8,983 bases of DNA from JAZSQT01 sp045538075 (lineage in GTDB: Bacteria > Chrysiogenota > Deferribacteres > Deferribacterales > Mucispirillaceae): positions 1 through 8,983 of the forward strand of contig JAZSQT010000009.1 of assembly GCA_045538075.1 (NCBI GenBank), in the 5' to 3' direction. The notes under the pieces are model-generated. The model ran no database searches. It saw only the letters and a program-made list of their open reading frames with translations, and had not been told where the DNA came from. The position numbers were made by a program, and so were the translations under genes. Positions 1 through 7,299 of the stretch are shown here, piece by piece; positions within the stretch are counted from its first letter, which is position 1, and every line of letters begins with the position of its first letter.

Positions 1-55
1 ATACATAAAGAATACAATTTTTGAACTCAGAAGTAATGACATATATTCATTAAAT
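1..55 (-). repeat. Diverged, partial inverted copy of the repeat core
   Basis: Read on the minus strand, this stretch resembles the start of the core repeat found at 107-165. Positions 40-55 are a perfect 16-nt inverted match to 107-122. Further out, the blocks AAAGAATACAATTTTT and CAGAAGTAA line up with AAAGAACACAATTTTTT and CAGAAGTAA on the reverse complement of the 107-165 stretch, with a few small gaps. The two copies therefore face away from each other around a 51-nt loop (56-106), giving a fold-back structure. The copy probably continues beyond the left edge. Homology is certain for the last 16 nt and likely for the rest. Confidence 0.7.
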
Positions 56-106
56 GTATTTAGCGAACTCTGGGCTTGTCCCCGAACGAAGTGAGTTTGT
101 GAGCTA
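56..106. repeat. Loop of the fold-back repeat, with a short imperfect hairpin
   Basis: This lies between the two inverted arms 40-55 and 107-122. It can itself fold imperfectly, pairing TAGCGAACTC (61-70) with GAGTTTGTGAGCTA (93-106), with a G-rich/C-rich turn around GGGCTTGTCCCC. About 25 nt of it, read on the minus strand, match the right edge of the window (8958-8983) at roughly three positions in four. This segment therefore belongs to the repeat element rather than to unique flanking DNA. Confidence 0.55.
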
Positions 107-244
107 ATTTAATGAATATATGGAATGCTTTTACTTCTGGAGAAAAAATTGTGTTCTTTAGGGAAGTTGATATTGAAATAACCTTTACACCGAAACAAGT
201 ATATAAAAATAGAAATTGTTTATATGATTTATGGATTGCCACGA
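107..244 (+). repeat. Core of dispersed repeat, left copy
   Basis: Positions 117-244 match the reverse complement of 8816-8943 over 128 nt without gaps and with only 6 mismatches (about 95% identity). The first ten bases (107-116) belong to the fold-back arm. The core has no visible transposase. Both strands carry short open frames, but in the right copy each is interrupted (TGA in one frame, TAA in the other) and the changes are mostly non-synonymous, so I do not call a gene. The core runs straight into hairpin A (235-267). It is a dispersed non-coding element of unknown family; a MITE-like element or a structured-RNA locus are both possible. Confidence 0.85.
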
Positions 245-267
245 AAAACTGGCGTTTTTCTCGCAAT
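235..267 (+). repeat. Hairpin A of the repeat, left copy
   Basis: The outer stem is ATTGC (235-239) with GCAAT (263-267). The inner stem is a perfect 7-bp pair, GAAAAAC (243-249) with GTTTTTC (254-260), closing a TGGC loop. The equivalent hairpin in the right copy (8795-8825) keeps the outer stem but has a different 7-bp inner stem. No T-run follows on either strand, so it is not a standard intrinsic terminator, although it could stabilise or end transcripts leaving the dppC-like gene. Confidence 0.8.
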
Positions 268-279
268 GACTTTTATACG

Positions 280-320
280 GTCATTACGAGGAGTGAAACG
301 ACGAAGTAATCCAGTAAAAA
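280..320 (+). repeat. 41-bp palindromic module B, copy 1
   Basis: The module starts GTCATTACGAGGAG and ends GTAATCCAGTAAAAA. The ATTAC/GTAAT ends can pair, and the interior pairs only imperfectly. Two other copies lie at 7300-7340 (same strand) and 8723-8763 (opposite strand). The general design, a GTCATT...AATCC palindrome in gaps between genes, resembles interspersed palindromic elements known from several unrelated low-GC bacteria. Some similarity to the 7300 copy continues for about 35 nt past position 320. It sits about 100 nt beyond the stop codon of the dppC-like gene. Confidence 0.85.
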
Positions 321-417
321 ATATAGTAGTGAAATTGCGTTATTTAATAATAAGCAAATATCAAATAATCTTTACAACTAAACAAATTATATAATTTAAA
401 ATAATAGCAAAAAATCA
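321..417. other. AT-rich spacer after the operon, no clear terminator
   Basis: This is the tail of the 417-nt non-coding left end. It is almost pure A/T and contains a perfect 14-nt palindrome at 384-397 (AAATTATATAATTT), but that has no loop and no following T-run in the direction of the operon. I see no gene, and no convincing terminator for the minus-strand operon before the repeat at 320. Confidence 0.6.
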
Positions 418-1245
418 CTAATTCTTTGGATCAAGAAAATCTCTTAACCCTTCACCTAACATATTATACCCTAATGCCGTTACTAATATAGCAACACCAG
501 GAAATAGTGATAACCACCATGCAAACATAATATTATCTTTTCCAGCAGTTAATATATTGCCCCAAGATGCTGTAGGTGGTTGAACACCTAAACCTAAAAA
601 ACTTAATGATGATTCTGTCAAGATTGCTCCAGCCATACCTAAAGTTGCAGTTACAAATACTGGTGCCAATACATTTGGCATTATATGTTTAAATAATATT
701 TTTGAATGATTTAAACCAGATAGTTTTGCAGCAATTATATATTCTCTTGTTTTTACACTCATGGTTTCTGCCCTAACAAGACGAGCAACACCCATCCACC
801 CAGTTAAACCGATTATTACCATTACATTTATAATTGACGGATTTAAGAAAGCAATAACAGCTAAAATAAGAAAAAATGACGGAAAACACAACATTACATC
901 AGTAAAACGCATAATTATACTATCTATAATGCCTCCAAAATATCCAGAAATTAACCCTAATATTACACCTATGATAATTGATATTCCTACTGCAACTATA
1001 CCAACAAATAATGATATTCTTGACCCATATACTACACGAGTAAAAACGTCTCTACCAAGTTCATCTGTTCCAAAAAGATGTTTTTCTGACGGTGGTAAAA
1101 AAATTTCAGTCATATTTATTTCGTCTGGTTCATAACTCGTAATAAATGGAGCAAATATAGCTAAAAAAATAAAGAAAATTACTATTATTAGCCCTAAGTA
1201 TAAAATTAAATTTTTATTTATATTTTTGTATATTTTATTTAGCAC
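418..1245 (-). CDS. dppC: Oligopeptide/dipeptide ABC transporter permease, DppC/OppC type
   Basis: Inner-membrane permease of a peptide- or nickel-type ABC importer, 275 aa and full length for the family. There is one N-terminal membrane segment (about 13-35), then the characteristic LFGTDELGRD stretch (57-66) and a BPD transport domain. The EAA loop that docks on the ATPase is at about 167-191 (EYIIAAKLSGLN...FKHIMPN). The C-terminus GEGLRDFLDPKN is typical of DppC/OppC. The start is GTG, preceded by AAGGA at 9 nt spacing. It overlaps the end of the dppB-like gene by 11 nt, which implies coupled translation and heterodimer assembly with that permease. It is the last gene of the operon. Substrate cannot be told from sequence: peptide is likeliest, nickel or other solutes possible, so the symbol is by family. 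Confidence 0.93.
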   Translation of the reverse strand: MLNKIYKNINKNLILYLGLIIVIFFIFLAIFAPFITSYEPDEINMTEIFLPPSEKHLFGTDELGRDVFTRVVYGSRISLFVGIVAVGISIIIGVILGLISGYFGGIIDSIIMRFTDVMLCFPSFFLILAVIAFLNPSIINVMVIIGLTGWMGVARLVRAETMSVKTREYIIAAKLSGLNHSKILFKHIMPNVLAPVFVTATLGMAGAILTESSLSFLGLGVQPPTASWGNILTAGKDNIMFAWWLSLFPGVAILVTALGYNMLGEGLRDFLDPKN

Positions 1246-2215
1246 TGTAACGTATCCTTGGGTCTATAAATGCGTAAGCAATATCTGCAATAAAATTGCC
1301 TATCAATGTAAGCAACGCACCAATAACTAATATGCCCATAATTGTAGGGTAATCTCTCATCATAACAGACATATAAAAAAGTTGCCCCATGCCAGGAATA
1401 CTAAAAACTGATTCAAATATAACACTTGAGCCAATAAGCCCTGGTATAGATAACCCTAAAATTGTAATTACTGGTAGTAACGAATTTCTTAAAGCGTGTT
1501 TAAAAAGAACTGTTTTTTCTGGCACTCCTCTTGCCCTTGCAGCTGTGATATATTCTTCTCCCATTACTTCTAATGTGCTACTTCTTGCAAACCTTGATAT
1601 ACCTGCAAGGGAACCAAAAACAGATATTGATACTGGTAAAATAAGATGTTTCGTTAAATCTAATAATTTACCTAAAGGCGATAAAGAATCGTAATTATAT
1701 GAAGTTAAACCAGATATTGGTAAAAGTCCTAATTGAACTCCAAAAAAATACATACAAATCAATGCTAACCAAAAAGTAGGCACAGCAAAGCCAATAAAAA
1801 CAAATATAGTTGATGCCCTATCAAAAAAACTATTTTGCCAATAGGCAGAGGCTATCCCTAATGGTAAAGCTATTATAAAAATAAAGAGCATACTTATAAC
1901 ATTTAAACCAATAGTTATAGGTAACCGTTCTCCTATTTTTTCTGTAACCTTTTTGCCGTCTGTTGCAAAAGATTCACCAAAATCAAAGCGAATAAATTTT
2001 GAAAGCCATATAAAATATTGTTCATAAATTGGCTTATCAAGACCATACATTTTTTCAAATTTTTCTCTTGCCGTTTCTGAATACTTAGGGTTCATAGAAA
2101 CTCGCATATCGGCAGCGTTACCTGGAGCAAGATTAATTACGAAAAAACATATTATTGTAATCCCTATTAATAAGGGTATCATAGAAAGAAGTCGTTTTAA
2201 AATATATTTAATCAT
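1235..2215 (-). CDS. dppB: Oligopeptide/dipeptide ABC transporter permease, DppB/OppB type
   Basis: First permease of the importer, about 326 aa. The family signature start MIKYILKRLL with a membrane segment at about 10-30 is followed by the periplasmic part ending in FDFGESFATDGKKV (77-90). The BPD domain carries the EAA motif EEYITAARARGVPEKTVLFKH (about 220-240), then FESVFSIPGMG (277-287) and a C-terminal DPRIRYSAK. I chose the ATG at 2213-2215. An in-frame TTG three codons upstream (2222-2224) would sit almost on top of the AAAGGGG ribosome-binding site, and homologues normally begin at the ATG. The gene follows the solute-binding lipoprotein after 29 nt and overlaps the dppC-like gene by 11 nt. 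Confidence 0.92.
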   Translation of the reverse strand: MIKYILKRLLSMIPLLIGITIICFFVINLAPGNAADMRVSMNPKYSETAREKFEKMYGLDKPIYEQYFIWLSKFIRFDFGESFATDGKKVTEKIGERLPITIGLNVISMLFIFIIALPLGIASAYWQNSFFDRASTIFVFIGFAVPTFWLALICMYFFGVQLGLLPISGLTSYNYDSLSPLGKLLDLTKHLILPVSISVFGSLAGISRFARSSTLEVMGEEYITAARARGVPEKTVLFKHALRNSLLPVITILGLSIPGLIGSSVIFESVFSIPGMGQLFYMSVMMRDYPTIMGILVIGALLTLIGNFIADIAYAFIDPRIRYSAK

Positions 2216-2244
2216 AAAATACAACGTCCCCTTTCTATTTTACT

Positions 2245-3918
2245 CTATTCAACAACAAAATAATATTTTTGTTCTTCTTTTGGCACATACCAATCTATAA
2301 AATTGTAGCTAATACCTGCAGGAGCCGGATTTATATTTCTAAAACGTTTGCTTAAGGCAGTATTACTATCTGGAACGTATAAAAAAGTATATGGTGCATC
2401 TTCTGCTAAAATTTCTTGAATTTTATCGTATGCTTTTTTGCGTTCTGCGTTATCGTATGTGCTTTGCCCTACTTCCAATAGCCTATCTACTTCTTCGTTT
2501 TTATAACAGATAAAATTTAGCCCATTGCCACCACAACGAGATGAACTCCACACATCAAAAATATCTGGGTCTTGGACAATATTCCAACCCATTACGATTG
2601 CGTCAAAGTTGCCCTTATTTATATATTCGTTAATAAATGTAGCCCATTCAAGAATACGGATATTTACTTTTACTCCAATTTCTGCCCAGCTTCGTTGCAA
2701 TATTTCTGCAATTTGACTTCTTGTAGTATTGCCTTGATTTGTTATTAAATCAAATTGAAGTTTTTTTCCATTTTTTTCTAAAATGCCGTCATTATTGCTA
2801 TCTTTATAACCTGCTTGTGCTAAAAGACTTTTAGCTTTTTCTATATTATAGTCGTATCTTTCTACATTTGGATTATACCAATAAGTATTTGGTTTATATG
2901 GCCCAGTTGCTACTTGACCTTTACCAAAAATTATACCATTAACTATATCTTCTTTTGGTGTTGCATAGCTTAAAGCACGTCTAACTAAAACATCATCAAA
3001 AGGAGCTTTTCTTAAATTATATCCAACGTAAGTATATGCACTATCTAAATAAGAATAAGTATTGTATTGGTTAATATAACGTGAATTTGATGTTTGTTTT
3101 GCTGCTTGCATAGGGTTTAAGCCCATTATATCTATAGAACCATTTAAAAGTTCCATAAATTGTGTAGCTTGGTCTGGAATTATACGAAAAATAATTCTCT
3201 CTATTTTAGGCTTTCCCTCAAAATAATCGTCAAAGGCTTTTAATGTAATAGATTTGCCAGTATCCCACTCATCAAGGATATAAGGACCTGTGCCTATTGG
3301 TTTTCTCTGTAAAGTTGACTTCGTTGCTGAAGTATTCTTTAATAAATGACTTGGCATAATCCACATACCCCAACTATTTAATGCTGGAGCATAAGGTTTA
3401 TCGTAAGTAACTTTTACTGTATAATCATCTATCACTTGAAAATCTTTAATCTTTCTAAAATCACCGTCATAAGAAGTTGGCGTATCGTCAGAAATCATAA
3501 ATTCATATGTAAACTTGACATCTTCTGCAGTAAATTCTACTCCATCATGCCATTTAACACCTTTTTTTAGATAGAAAGTAATAGATTTATTATCTTTTGA
3601 TATTTCCCATTTTGAAGCTAAATCACCAGTTAAATTAAGGTCTTTATCGTATTTAACAAGCCCATTATAAATATAACCTGCAACTTGATGAGATGCAGAA
3701 TCAGATGATATAGCTGGAATAAGATTAATAGGCTCTGCTATTGAACTTGATGACAACGCATCGCCATATATAGACAAATCAACTTCTTTTTTTACTGTTT
3801 CTTCTTTTGTAATCTCTTTTTGAAGAACTTCTTCACTATTCTTATTTTTGCCACTACCTTTACAACTAAACATAAAAGTAGTGGCAAATAAAATTATAAC
3901 AATATTTTTAATTAACAC
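2245..3918 (-). CDS. dppA: Peptide-binding lipoprotein of ABC transporter (SBP_bac_5, DppA/OppA type)
   Basis: Extracytoplasmic solute-binding protein, 557 aa, which captures the substrate for the permeases encoded just downstream. An N-terminal signal sequence (about 4-18) ends in a lipobox-like MFSC with Cys19, so a lipid-anchored protein is likely. A charged Lys/Glu linker (about 20-47) follows, then the family-5 domain. Visible signatures are VKWHDGVEFTAEDV (121-134, the family hallmark), the GTGPY motif (209-213), and PFDDVLVRRALSYA and RSQIAEILQRSWAEIGVKV further on. The start is GTG with AAGGA 8 nt upstream. It lies 17 nt after secG. The closest functional assignment is peptide binding; nickel, opine or oligosaccharide binding by this family cannot be excluded. 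Confidence 0.92.
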   Translation of the reverse strand: MLIKNIVIILFATTFMFSCKGSGKNKNSEEVLQKEITKEETVKKEVDLSIYGDALSSSSIAEPINLIPAISSDSASHQVAGYIYNGLVKYDKDLNLTGDLASKWEISKDNKSITFYLKKGVKWHDGVEFTAEDVKFTYEFMISDDTPTSYDGDFRKIKDFQVIDDYTVKVTYDKPYAPALNSWGMWIMPSHLLKNTSATKSTLQRKPIGTGPYILDEWDTGKSITLKAFDDYFEGKPKIERIIFRIIPDQATQFMELLNGSIDIMGLNPMQAAKQTSNSRYINQYNTYSYLDSAYTYVGYNLRKAPFDDVLVRRALSYATPKEDIVNGIIFGKGQVATGPYKPNTYWYNPNVERYDYNIEKAKSLLAQAGYKDSNNDGILEKNGKKLQFDLITNQGNTTRSQIAEILQRSWAEIGVKVNIRILEWATFINEYINKGNFDAIVMGWNIVQDPDIFDVWSSSRCGGNGLNFICYKNEEVDRLLEVGQSTYDNAERKKAYDKIQEILAEDAPYTFLYVPDSNTALSKRFRNINPAPAGISYNFIDWYVPKEEQKYYFVVE

Positions 3919-3935
3919 TAAATGTTTCCTTAAAA

Positions 3936-4343
3936 CTACCTGTTATTTTTTTCTGGTTGTTTATCTATACCTAATGGTGCTTCCATTTTATTAACTGCAT
4001 CTTTGATAGTGTCTGTAATAGTATCTGAAACTTTTTCTGTAGTTTCGTTTACGTCTATTGTTTTAGCAGGAGTATCTTCTGACAAAACATTAACATTTCT
4101 CATAATACTTTTTTGACCACTACTAGATAAAACAGCTAAAATAAGTGATAAAACTAAAAAACAAGCAGCAATAACAGTAGTAATTTTATTCATAATATTT
4201 GCTGGGGCTTTAGGTCCAAACATCTCGCCACTGCCACCACCTAATGCTGCACCTAAATCAGACCCTTTACTATTTTGGATTAAAACAGCAATAATTAGCA
4301 GAAAACAAACAAAAATATGAAGTGCTAAAATAACGGTGTACAT
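3936..4343 (-). CDS. secG: Preprotein translocase subunit SecG, with C-terminal extension
   Basis: Small membrane subunit that assists SecYE in protein export. Of its 135 aa, the first 75 or so are classic SecG: membrane segment 1 (about 3-22), the conserved cytoplasmic turn NSKGSDLGAALGGGSGEMFG (24-43), and membrane segment 2 (about 53-73). Residues 74-135 are a hydrophilic, low-complexity tail rich in Thr/Asp/Lys, longer than in the minimal SecG. I start at the ATG (4341-4343). It is preceded by AGAGG at 5 nt, and this ribosome-binding site overlaps the TAG stop of tpiA, so translation is probably coupled. A TTG immediately upstream is in frame but less likely. The tpiA-secG pairing is common in several phyla. 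Confidence 0.95.
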   Translation of the reverse strand: MYTVILALHIFVCFLLIIAVLIQNSKGSDLGAALGGGSGEMFGPKAPANIMNKITTVIAACFLVLSLILAVLSSSGQKSIMRNVNVLSEDTPAKTIDVNETTEKVSDTITDTIKDAVNKMEAPLGIDKQPEKNNR

Positions 4344-4351
4344 CAAAACCT

Positions 4352-5110
4352 CTACTTATCAAAATTTATTATATCAAGAAATTGTTCTGCTTTAAGGCTA
4401 GCTCCACCAACTAATGCACCGTCAATATTTTCCATATTTAGAAGTTCTTTAGCATTATCTGGCTTAACACTACCACCATATAAAATACGCACTTTTTCTG
4501 CTACGTCATTATTTCTGATTTTACCAATATATTGTCTAATAGCTTTGTGCATAGCTTCAGCATCGTTACTTGATGCAGTTTTGCCAGTGCCTATAGCCCA
4601 TACTGGCTCGTAAGCAATTACAACATTACTTAAATCAGAAACACCTTCAAGACCTTTTCCAGTTTGAGCTAATACTGTTTCAACTTCTGCTCCTGCTTCT
4701 CTTTCCCAAAGAGTTTCACCAACACAAAGGATAACAGAAAGCCCATCTGCAAGTGCTTTTTTAACCTTTTTATTAATATCAGCATCACTTTCGCCAAATA
4801 TTGCTCTTCGTTCTGAATGCCCTAATATAACCCAAGATGCACCACTTGATTTAATCATAGATGATGATACTTCACCAGTAAAAGCACCACTTTCTTCAAA
4901 ATACATATTTTGTGCTGCTACTAATATCTTGCTATTATTCTTTTTTGTAGCTTCAGCTACTGGGTATATAGTAGTAAAAGATGGTGCCACAAGAACATCT
5001 CTTGAAGCATAATCAATATTTGCACTACTAAGGTCATCAACAAGTTTGACACCAGTAACGGCATCTAAGTTCATTTTCCAGTTTCCAGCAATAAAAGGCT
5101 TACGTTTCAT
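4352..5110 (-). CDS. tpiA: Triosephosphate isomerase
   Basis: Cytoplasmic glycolytic and gluconeogenic enzyme interconverting dihydroxyacetone phosphate and glyceraldehyde 3-phosphate; 252 aa, the normal length. All catalytic landmarks are visible: Asn10 and Lys12 in GNWKMN, the electrophile His98 in GHSERR, the catalytic base Glu168 in AYEPVWAIGTG (which also begins flexible loop 6), and the phosphate-binding YGGSVKPDN (211-219) and GALVGGASL (231-239). The ATG start has AGGAG 6 nt upstream. It lies 16 nt after the bactofilin gene and 8 nt before secG, well inside the operon. Confidence 0.98.
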   Translation of the reverse strand: MKRKPFIAGNWKMNLDAVTGVKLVDDLSSANIDYASRDVLVAPSFTTIYPVAEATKKNNSKILVAAQNMYFEESGAFTGEVSSSMIKSSGASWVILGHSERRAIFGESDADINKKVKKALADGLSVILCVGETLWEREAGAEVETVLAQTGKGLEGVSDLSNVVIAYEPVWAIGTGKTASSNDAEAMHKAIRQYIGKIRNNDVAEKVRILYGGSVKPDNAKELLNMENIDGALVGGASLKAEQFLDIINFDK

Positions 5111-5126
5111 ATTTTTCTCCTAAAAT

Positions 5127-5507
5127 TTATTCTACATCTTTTTTAGGCAAAGTGTTGCGACTGCCTTGTGTCATCTCTGTGTTACCATTAAAAATAACAC
5201 CTTCTTCCATTTTAATAACAGGTGTTCTTAATGTGCCAGTAATAAAAGCTGGTTTAAAAAGCTCAACTTTGTTTTTTGCATTAATTACACCGTCAAATGT
5301 GCCAGAAATTTTTACAATACCAGCTTCTATTTCTGCTTTTACCTTTCCAGATTCAGCAATAACTAAAGTATCATTTGTTTTAACATTTCCTTCAAAATTA
5401 CCGTCTATACGCACTACGCCGTCAAAAACTAATGTGCCATTAAAAGATGTATTTTGACCGAGAAATGCGTCTATACCACCACCAGTTTCTTTTGTAACTT
5501 TTAACAT
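5127..5507 (-). CDS. Bactofilin (polymer-forming cytoskeletal protein)
   Basis: Bactofilins (formerly DUF583) polymerise without nucleotides into filaments or sheets that act as scaffolds at the cell envelope or pole. The protein has 126 aa, a typical length. A short flexible N-terminus (about 1-16) is followed by a right-handed beta-helix visible as a repeated G-x-hydrophobic pattern (SFNGTLVFDGVVRIDGNFEGNV, then KVKAEIEAGIVKISGTFDGVI and ITGTLRTPVIKMEEGVIFNG). A polar tail (about 111-126) closes it. The ATG lies inside the last codons of parB (7-nt overlap), and its AGAGGAG ribosome-binding site is within parB, so it is translationally coupled. Its place next to parAB fits a role in organising the partition machinery, as shown for BacNOP in Myxococcus; that role here is inference. 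Confidence 0.93.
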   Translation of the reverse strand: MLKVTKETGGGIDAFLGQNTSFNGTLVFDGVVRIDGNFEGNVKTNDTLVIAESGKVKAEIEAGIVKISGTFDGVINAKNKVELFKPAFITGTLRTPVIKMEEGVIFNGNTEMTQGSRNTLPKKDVE

Positions 5508-6361
5508 AATTCTCCTCTGATTTTTTTTATAATACTATCAAGGCTATCATCATTATCGTATTTGATTTCAATAATGCCACCTTTTAATTTTTCTTTAATA
5601 TTAACTTTTACTTTAAAATAATTTTCAATTTCTGATTGAATTTCTAATATATGTGCTTTTGGAGTATATTCAATTTTTTCCTTTTTTACTGTATTAGCTT
5701 TTTTTACGGCATTTTCAGTTTCTCTAACAGATAAAGACTTGTCTATAATTTGTGTAAGCATAGATAATATCTTGTCTTTATCATTTAAAGAAAGCAACGC
5801 TCTTGCATGTCCCTCTGAAATATCGTTATCTTCTATGGCAATTAAGGCTGGTTCTGGCAAATTAAGAAGTCTCAACCTATTGGCAACAGCAGATCTACTG
5901 CGACCCATAATATAACTAACATCTTCTTGAGTATAATTATGTTCTTCTATTAATTTTGCGTATGCTTTTGCCAACTCTACTGGGTTTAAATCTTGCCTTT
6001 GAGCATTAGTGATAAGGGCAAGCTCAAGACGTTCTTTAGGATTATTAGCATCTCTTAAAACTGCTGGAATACTTTTTTTGCCTGCAAGCCCACTTGCTCG
6101 CCAACGTCTTTCTCCCTCAATAATCATATATTTGCCGTCATTTAACTTTGTAACAATAATAGGTTGAATAACGCCTTTTTCTTTAATTGAATCTGATAAT
6201 TCTTGGAGTAATTCTTCGTCAAAAACTGTTCTTGGCTGATTGTCATTAGGTATAATGTCTGTAATATTAATCTCTAAAAAACCTTTTTGGTTAGTAGATA
6301 TGCCATTATTGCTTTTTGGAATAAGGGATTCTAAACCACGACCTAAAGATTGTTTTTTCAT
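5501..6361 (-). CDS. parB: Chromosome-partitioning protein ParB (Spo0J-type CTPase clamp)
   Basis: DNA-binding partner of ParA that loads at parS, binds CTP and spreads as a clamp around the origin region; about 286 aa. The start sequence MKKQSLGRGLESLIP is typical of the family. The CTP-binding GERRWRAS motif is at about 83-90 and the TNAQRQDLNP motif at 118-127. The helix-turn-helix DVSYIMGRSRSAVANRLRLL (about 147-166) recognises parS, and the C-terminal dimerisation domain follows a charged linker. I place the start at the ATG 6359-6361, which overlaps the parA stop in ATGA (4 nt). A longer frame opening 17 codons upstream would overlap parA much further and lacks family support. Confidence 0.96.
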   Translation of the reverse strand: MKKQSLGRGLESLIPKSNNGISTNQKGFLEINITDIIPNDNQPRTVFDEELLQELSDSIKEKGVIQPIIVTKLNDGKYMIIEGERRWRASGLAGKKSIPAVLRDANNPKERLELALITNAQRQDLNPVELAKAYAKLIEEHNYTQEDVSYIMGRSRSAVANRLRLLNLPEPALIAIEDNDISEGHARALLSLNDKDKILSMLTQIIDKSLSVRETENAVKKANTVKKEKIEYTPKAHILEIQSEIENYFKVKVNIKEKLKGGIIEIKYDNDDSLDSIIKKIRGELC

Positions 6362-7134
6362 ATTACTTGAACCTTTTGATTTAAAATTTCTTTTGCAAGG
6401 TCTATATAACATTCAGACCCTTTAGATCTTGCTTGATACAATATTATTGGTTTGCCGTAACTTGGTGCTTCGCTTAATGCAACTGCCCTTGGAATAACTG
6501 ACGAAAAAGTTTTATCTGGAAAATGCTCTTTTATCTGATTTAAAACTTCCCTAGATAAGTTGTTTCTTTGGTCATACATTGTAAGAAGTATGCCTTCAAT
6601 TTCAAGGTTTGGATTAAGGCTTTCTTTAATCAATTCTATAGTATTTAATAATTGGCTTAAACCTTCTAAAGCATAATATTCACACTGTAATGGAATTAAA
6701 ACAGAATTTGCAGCAGTTAAAGCATTGACTGTAAGTAGTCCAAGAGAGGGAGGACAATCTATAATGATAAAATCGTAATCATCTTGAATATCTTTAATAG
6801 CTTTTTCAAGTTTTCTTTCTCTTGATAACTCGTGAATAAGCTCAACTTCAGCTGCACTTAAATCAATTTTAGCAGGAGCAATAAAAAGACCGTCAATTTC
6901 AGTCTGCAATATAACGTCTGATATTGGAACATTTTTAGTAAGAACATCGTATATGTCGCTACTAATATTATCTTGATGAAAACCTAAACCACTTGAAGCA
7001 TTGCCTTGTGGGTCAAAATCAATAAGCAATACTTTTGCCTCTGCTAAAGCAAGAGACGCACTTAAATTGACAGATGTAGTAGTTTTTCCAACGCCACCTT
7101 TTTGATTAGCGATAGTGATAATTTTGCCACTCAC
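6358..7134 (-). CDS. parA: Chromosome-partitioning ATPase ParA (Soj type)
   Basis: Nucleoid-bound ATPase that, with ParB, moves and segregates the replication-origin region. It has 258 aa and no N-terminal DNA-binding extension, so it is the small chromosomal type. The deviant Walker A motif KGGVGKTT spans 12-19 with signature Lys12 and Lys17; Walker A' is DFDPQGN (39-45); Walker B is IIIDCPPSLG (123-132). RNNLS (190-194) and SEAPSYGKP (221-229) are conserved in Soj proteins. The start is GTG with only a weak, distant GGAG upstream, so initiation may be inefficient. It is the first gene of the eight-gene minus-strand block. Confidence 0.97.
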   Translation of the reverse strand: MSGKIITIANQKGGVGKTTTSVNLSASLALAEAKVLLIDFDPQGNASSGLGFHQDNISSDIYDVLTKNVPISDVILQTEIDGLFIAPAKIDLSAAEVELIHELSRERKLEKAIKDIQDDYDFIIIDCPPSLGLLTVNALTAANSVLIPLQCEYYALEGLSQLLNTIELIKESLNPNLEIEGILLTMYDQRNNLSREVLNQIKEHFPDKTFSSVIPRAVALSEAPSYGKPIILYQARSKGSECYIDLAKEILNQKVQVI

Positions 7135-7165
7135 GAGTTTTTTCTGCTCCGAAATTATTTATTTT

Positions 7166-7181
7166 AAGTTATTTATAACTT
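7166..7181. promoter_or_regulatory. Palindrome near the parA promoter, possible operator
   Basis: AAGTTAT-tt-ATAACTT is a perfect inverted repeat with 7-nt arms. Weaker symmetry extends outward: the flanking TTATTTTAA and TTAAAATAA blocks also mirror each other, with a 3-nt difference between arms. It lies just downstream of the proposed -10 box, about 30 nt before the parA start codon, where a repressor could block the operon. In such AT-rich DNA it could also arise by chance. Confidence 0.35.
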
Positions 7182-7184
7182 ATT

Positions 7185-7213
7185 AAAATAACACTTTTTA
7201 ATAAATAAATCAA
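7185..7213 (-). promoter_or_regulatory. Possible sigma-70-type promoter of the parA operon
   Basis: On the minus strand, TTGATT (7213-7208) and TATTTT (7190-7185) are separated by exactly 17 nt, each matching the consensus at 4 of 6 positions. It would start transcription about 45 nt before the parA GTG. A second TTGATT lies further upstream with a poorer -10. AT-rich DNA gives many such matches, so this is a candidate only. Confidence 0.3.
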
Positions 7214-7299
7214 TCAGTAAAAAAGATGTCTATGTATTTTATCATGTAAAATCAAAAAATAATTGTAACTAATTATAAAGGTTAACGATGATTAAGTCA

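Noticed and set aside
60..309. Short open frames on both strands of the left repeat (65-68 codons)
   Set aside because: In the right copy the same frames are interrupted (TGA after about 34 codons on one strand, TAA on the other), and several differences change amino acids. There is no ribosome-binding site. They are open only because the core is short.
384..397. Palindrome AAATTATATAATTT as operon terminator
   Set aside because: There is no loop and no T-run after it in the minus direction, and the DNA around it is nearly all A/T, where such palindromes arise by chance.
761..1694. Plus-strand open frames opposite the permease genes (and similar ones at 2525, 5152, 6240)
   Set aside because: They lie antisense to well-supported genes, resemble no family, and lack ribosome-binding sites.
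6362..6412. Upstream extension of parB by 17 codons
   Set aside because: It would overlap parA by 55 nt, and the added residues do not resemble ParB. The ATG in the ATGA overlap with parA starts with the usual MKKQSLGRGLESLI family sequence.
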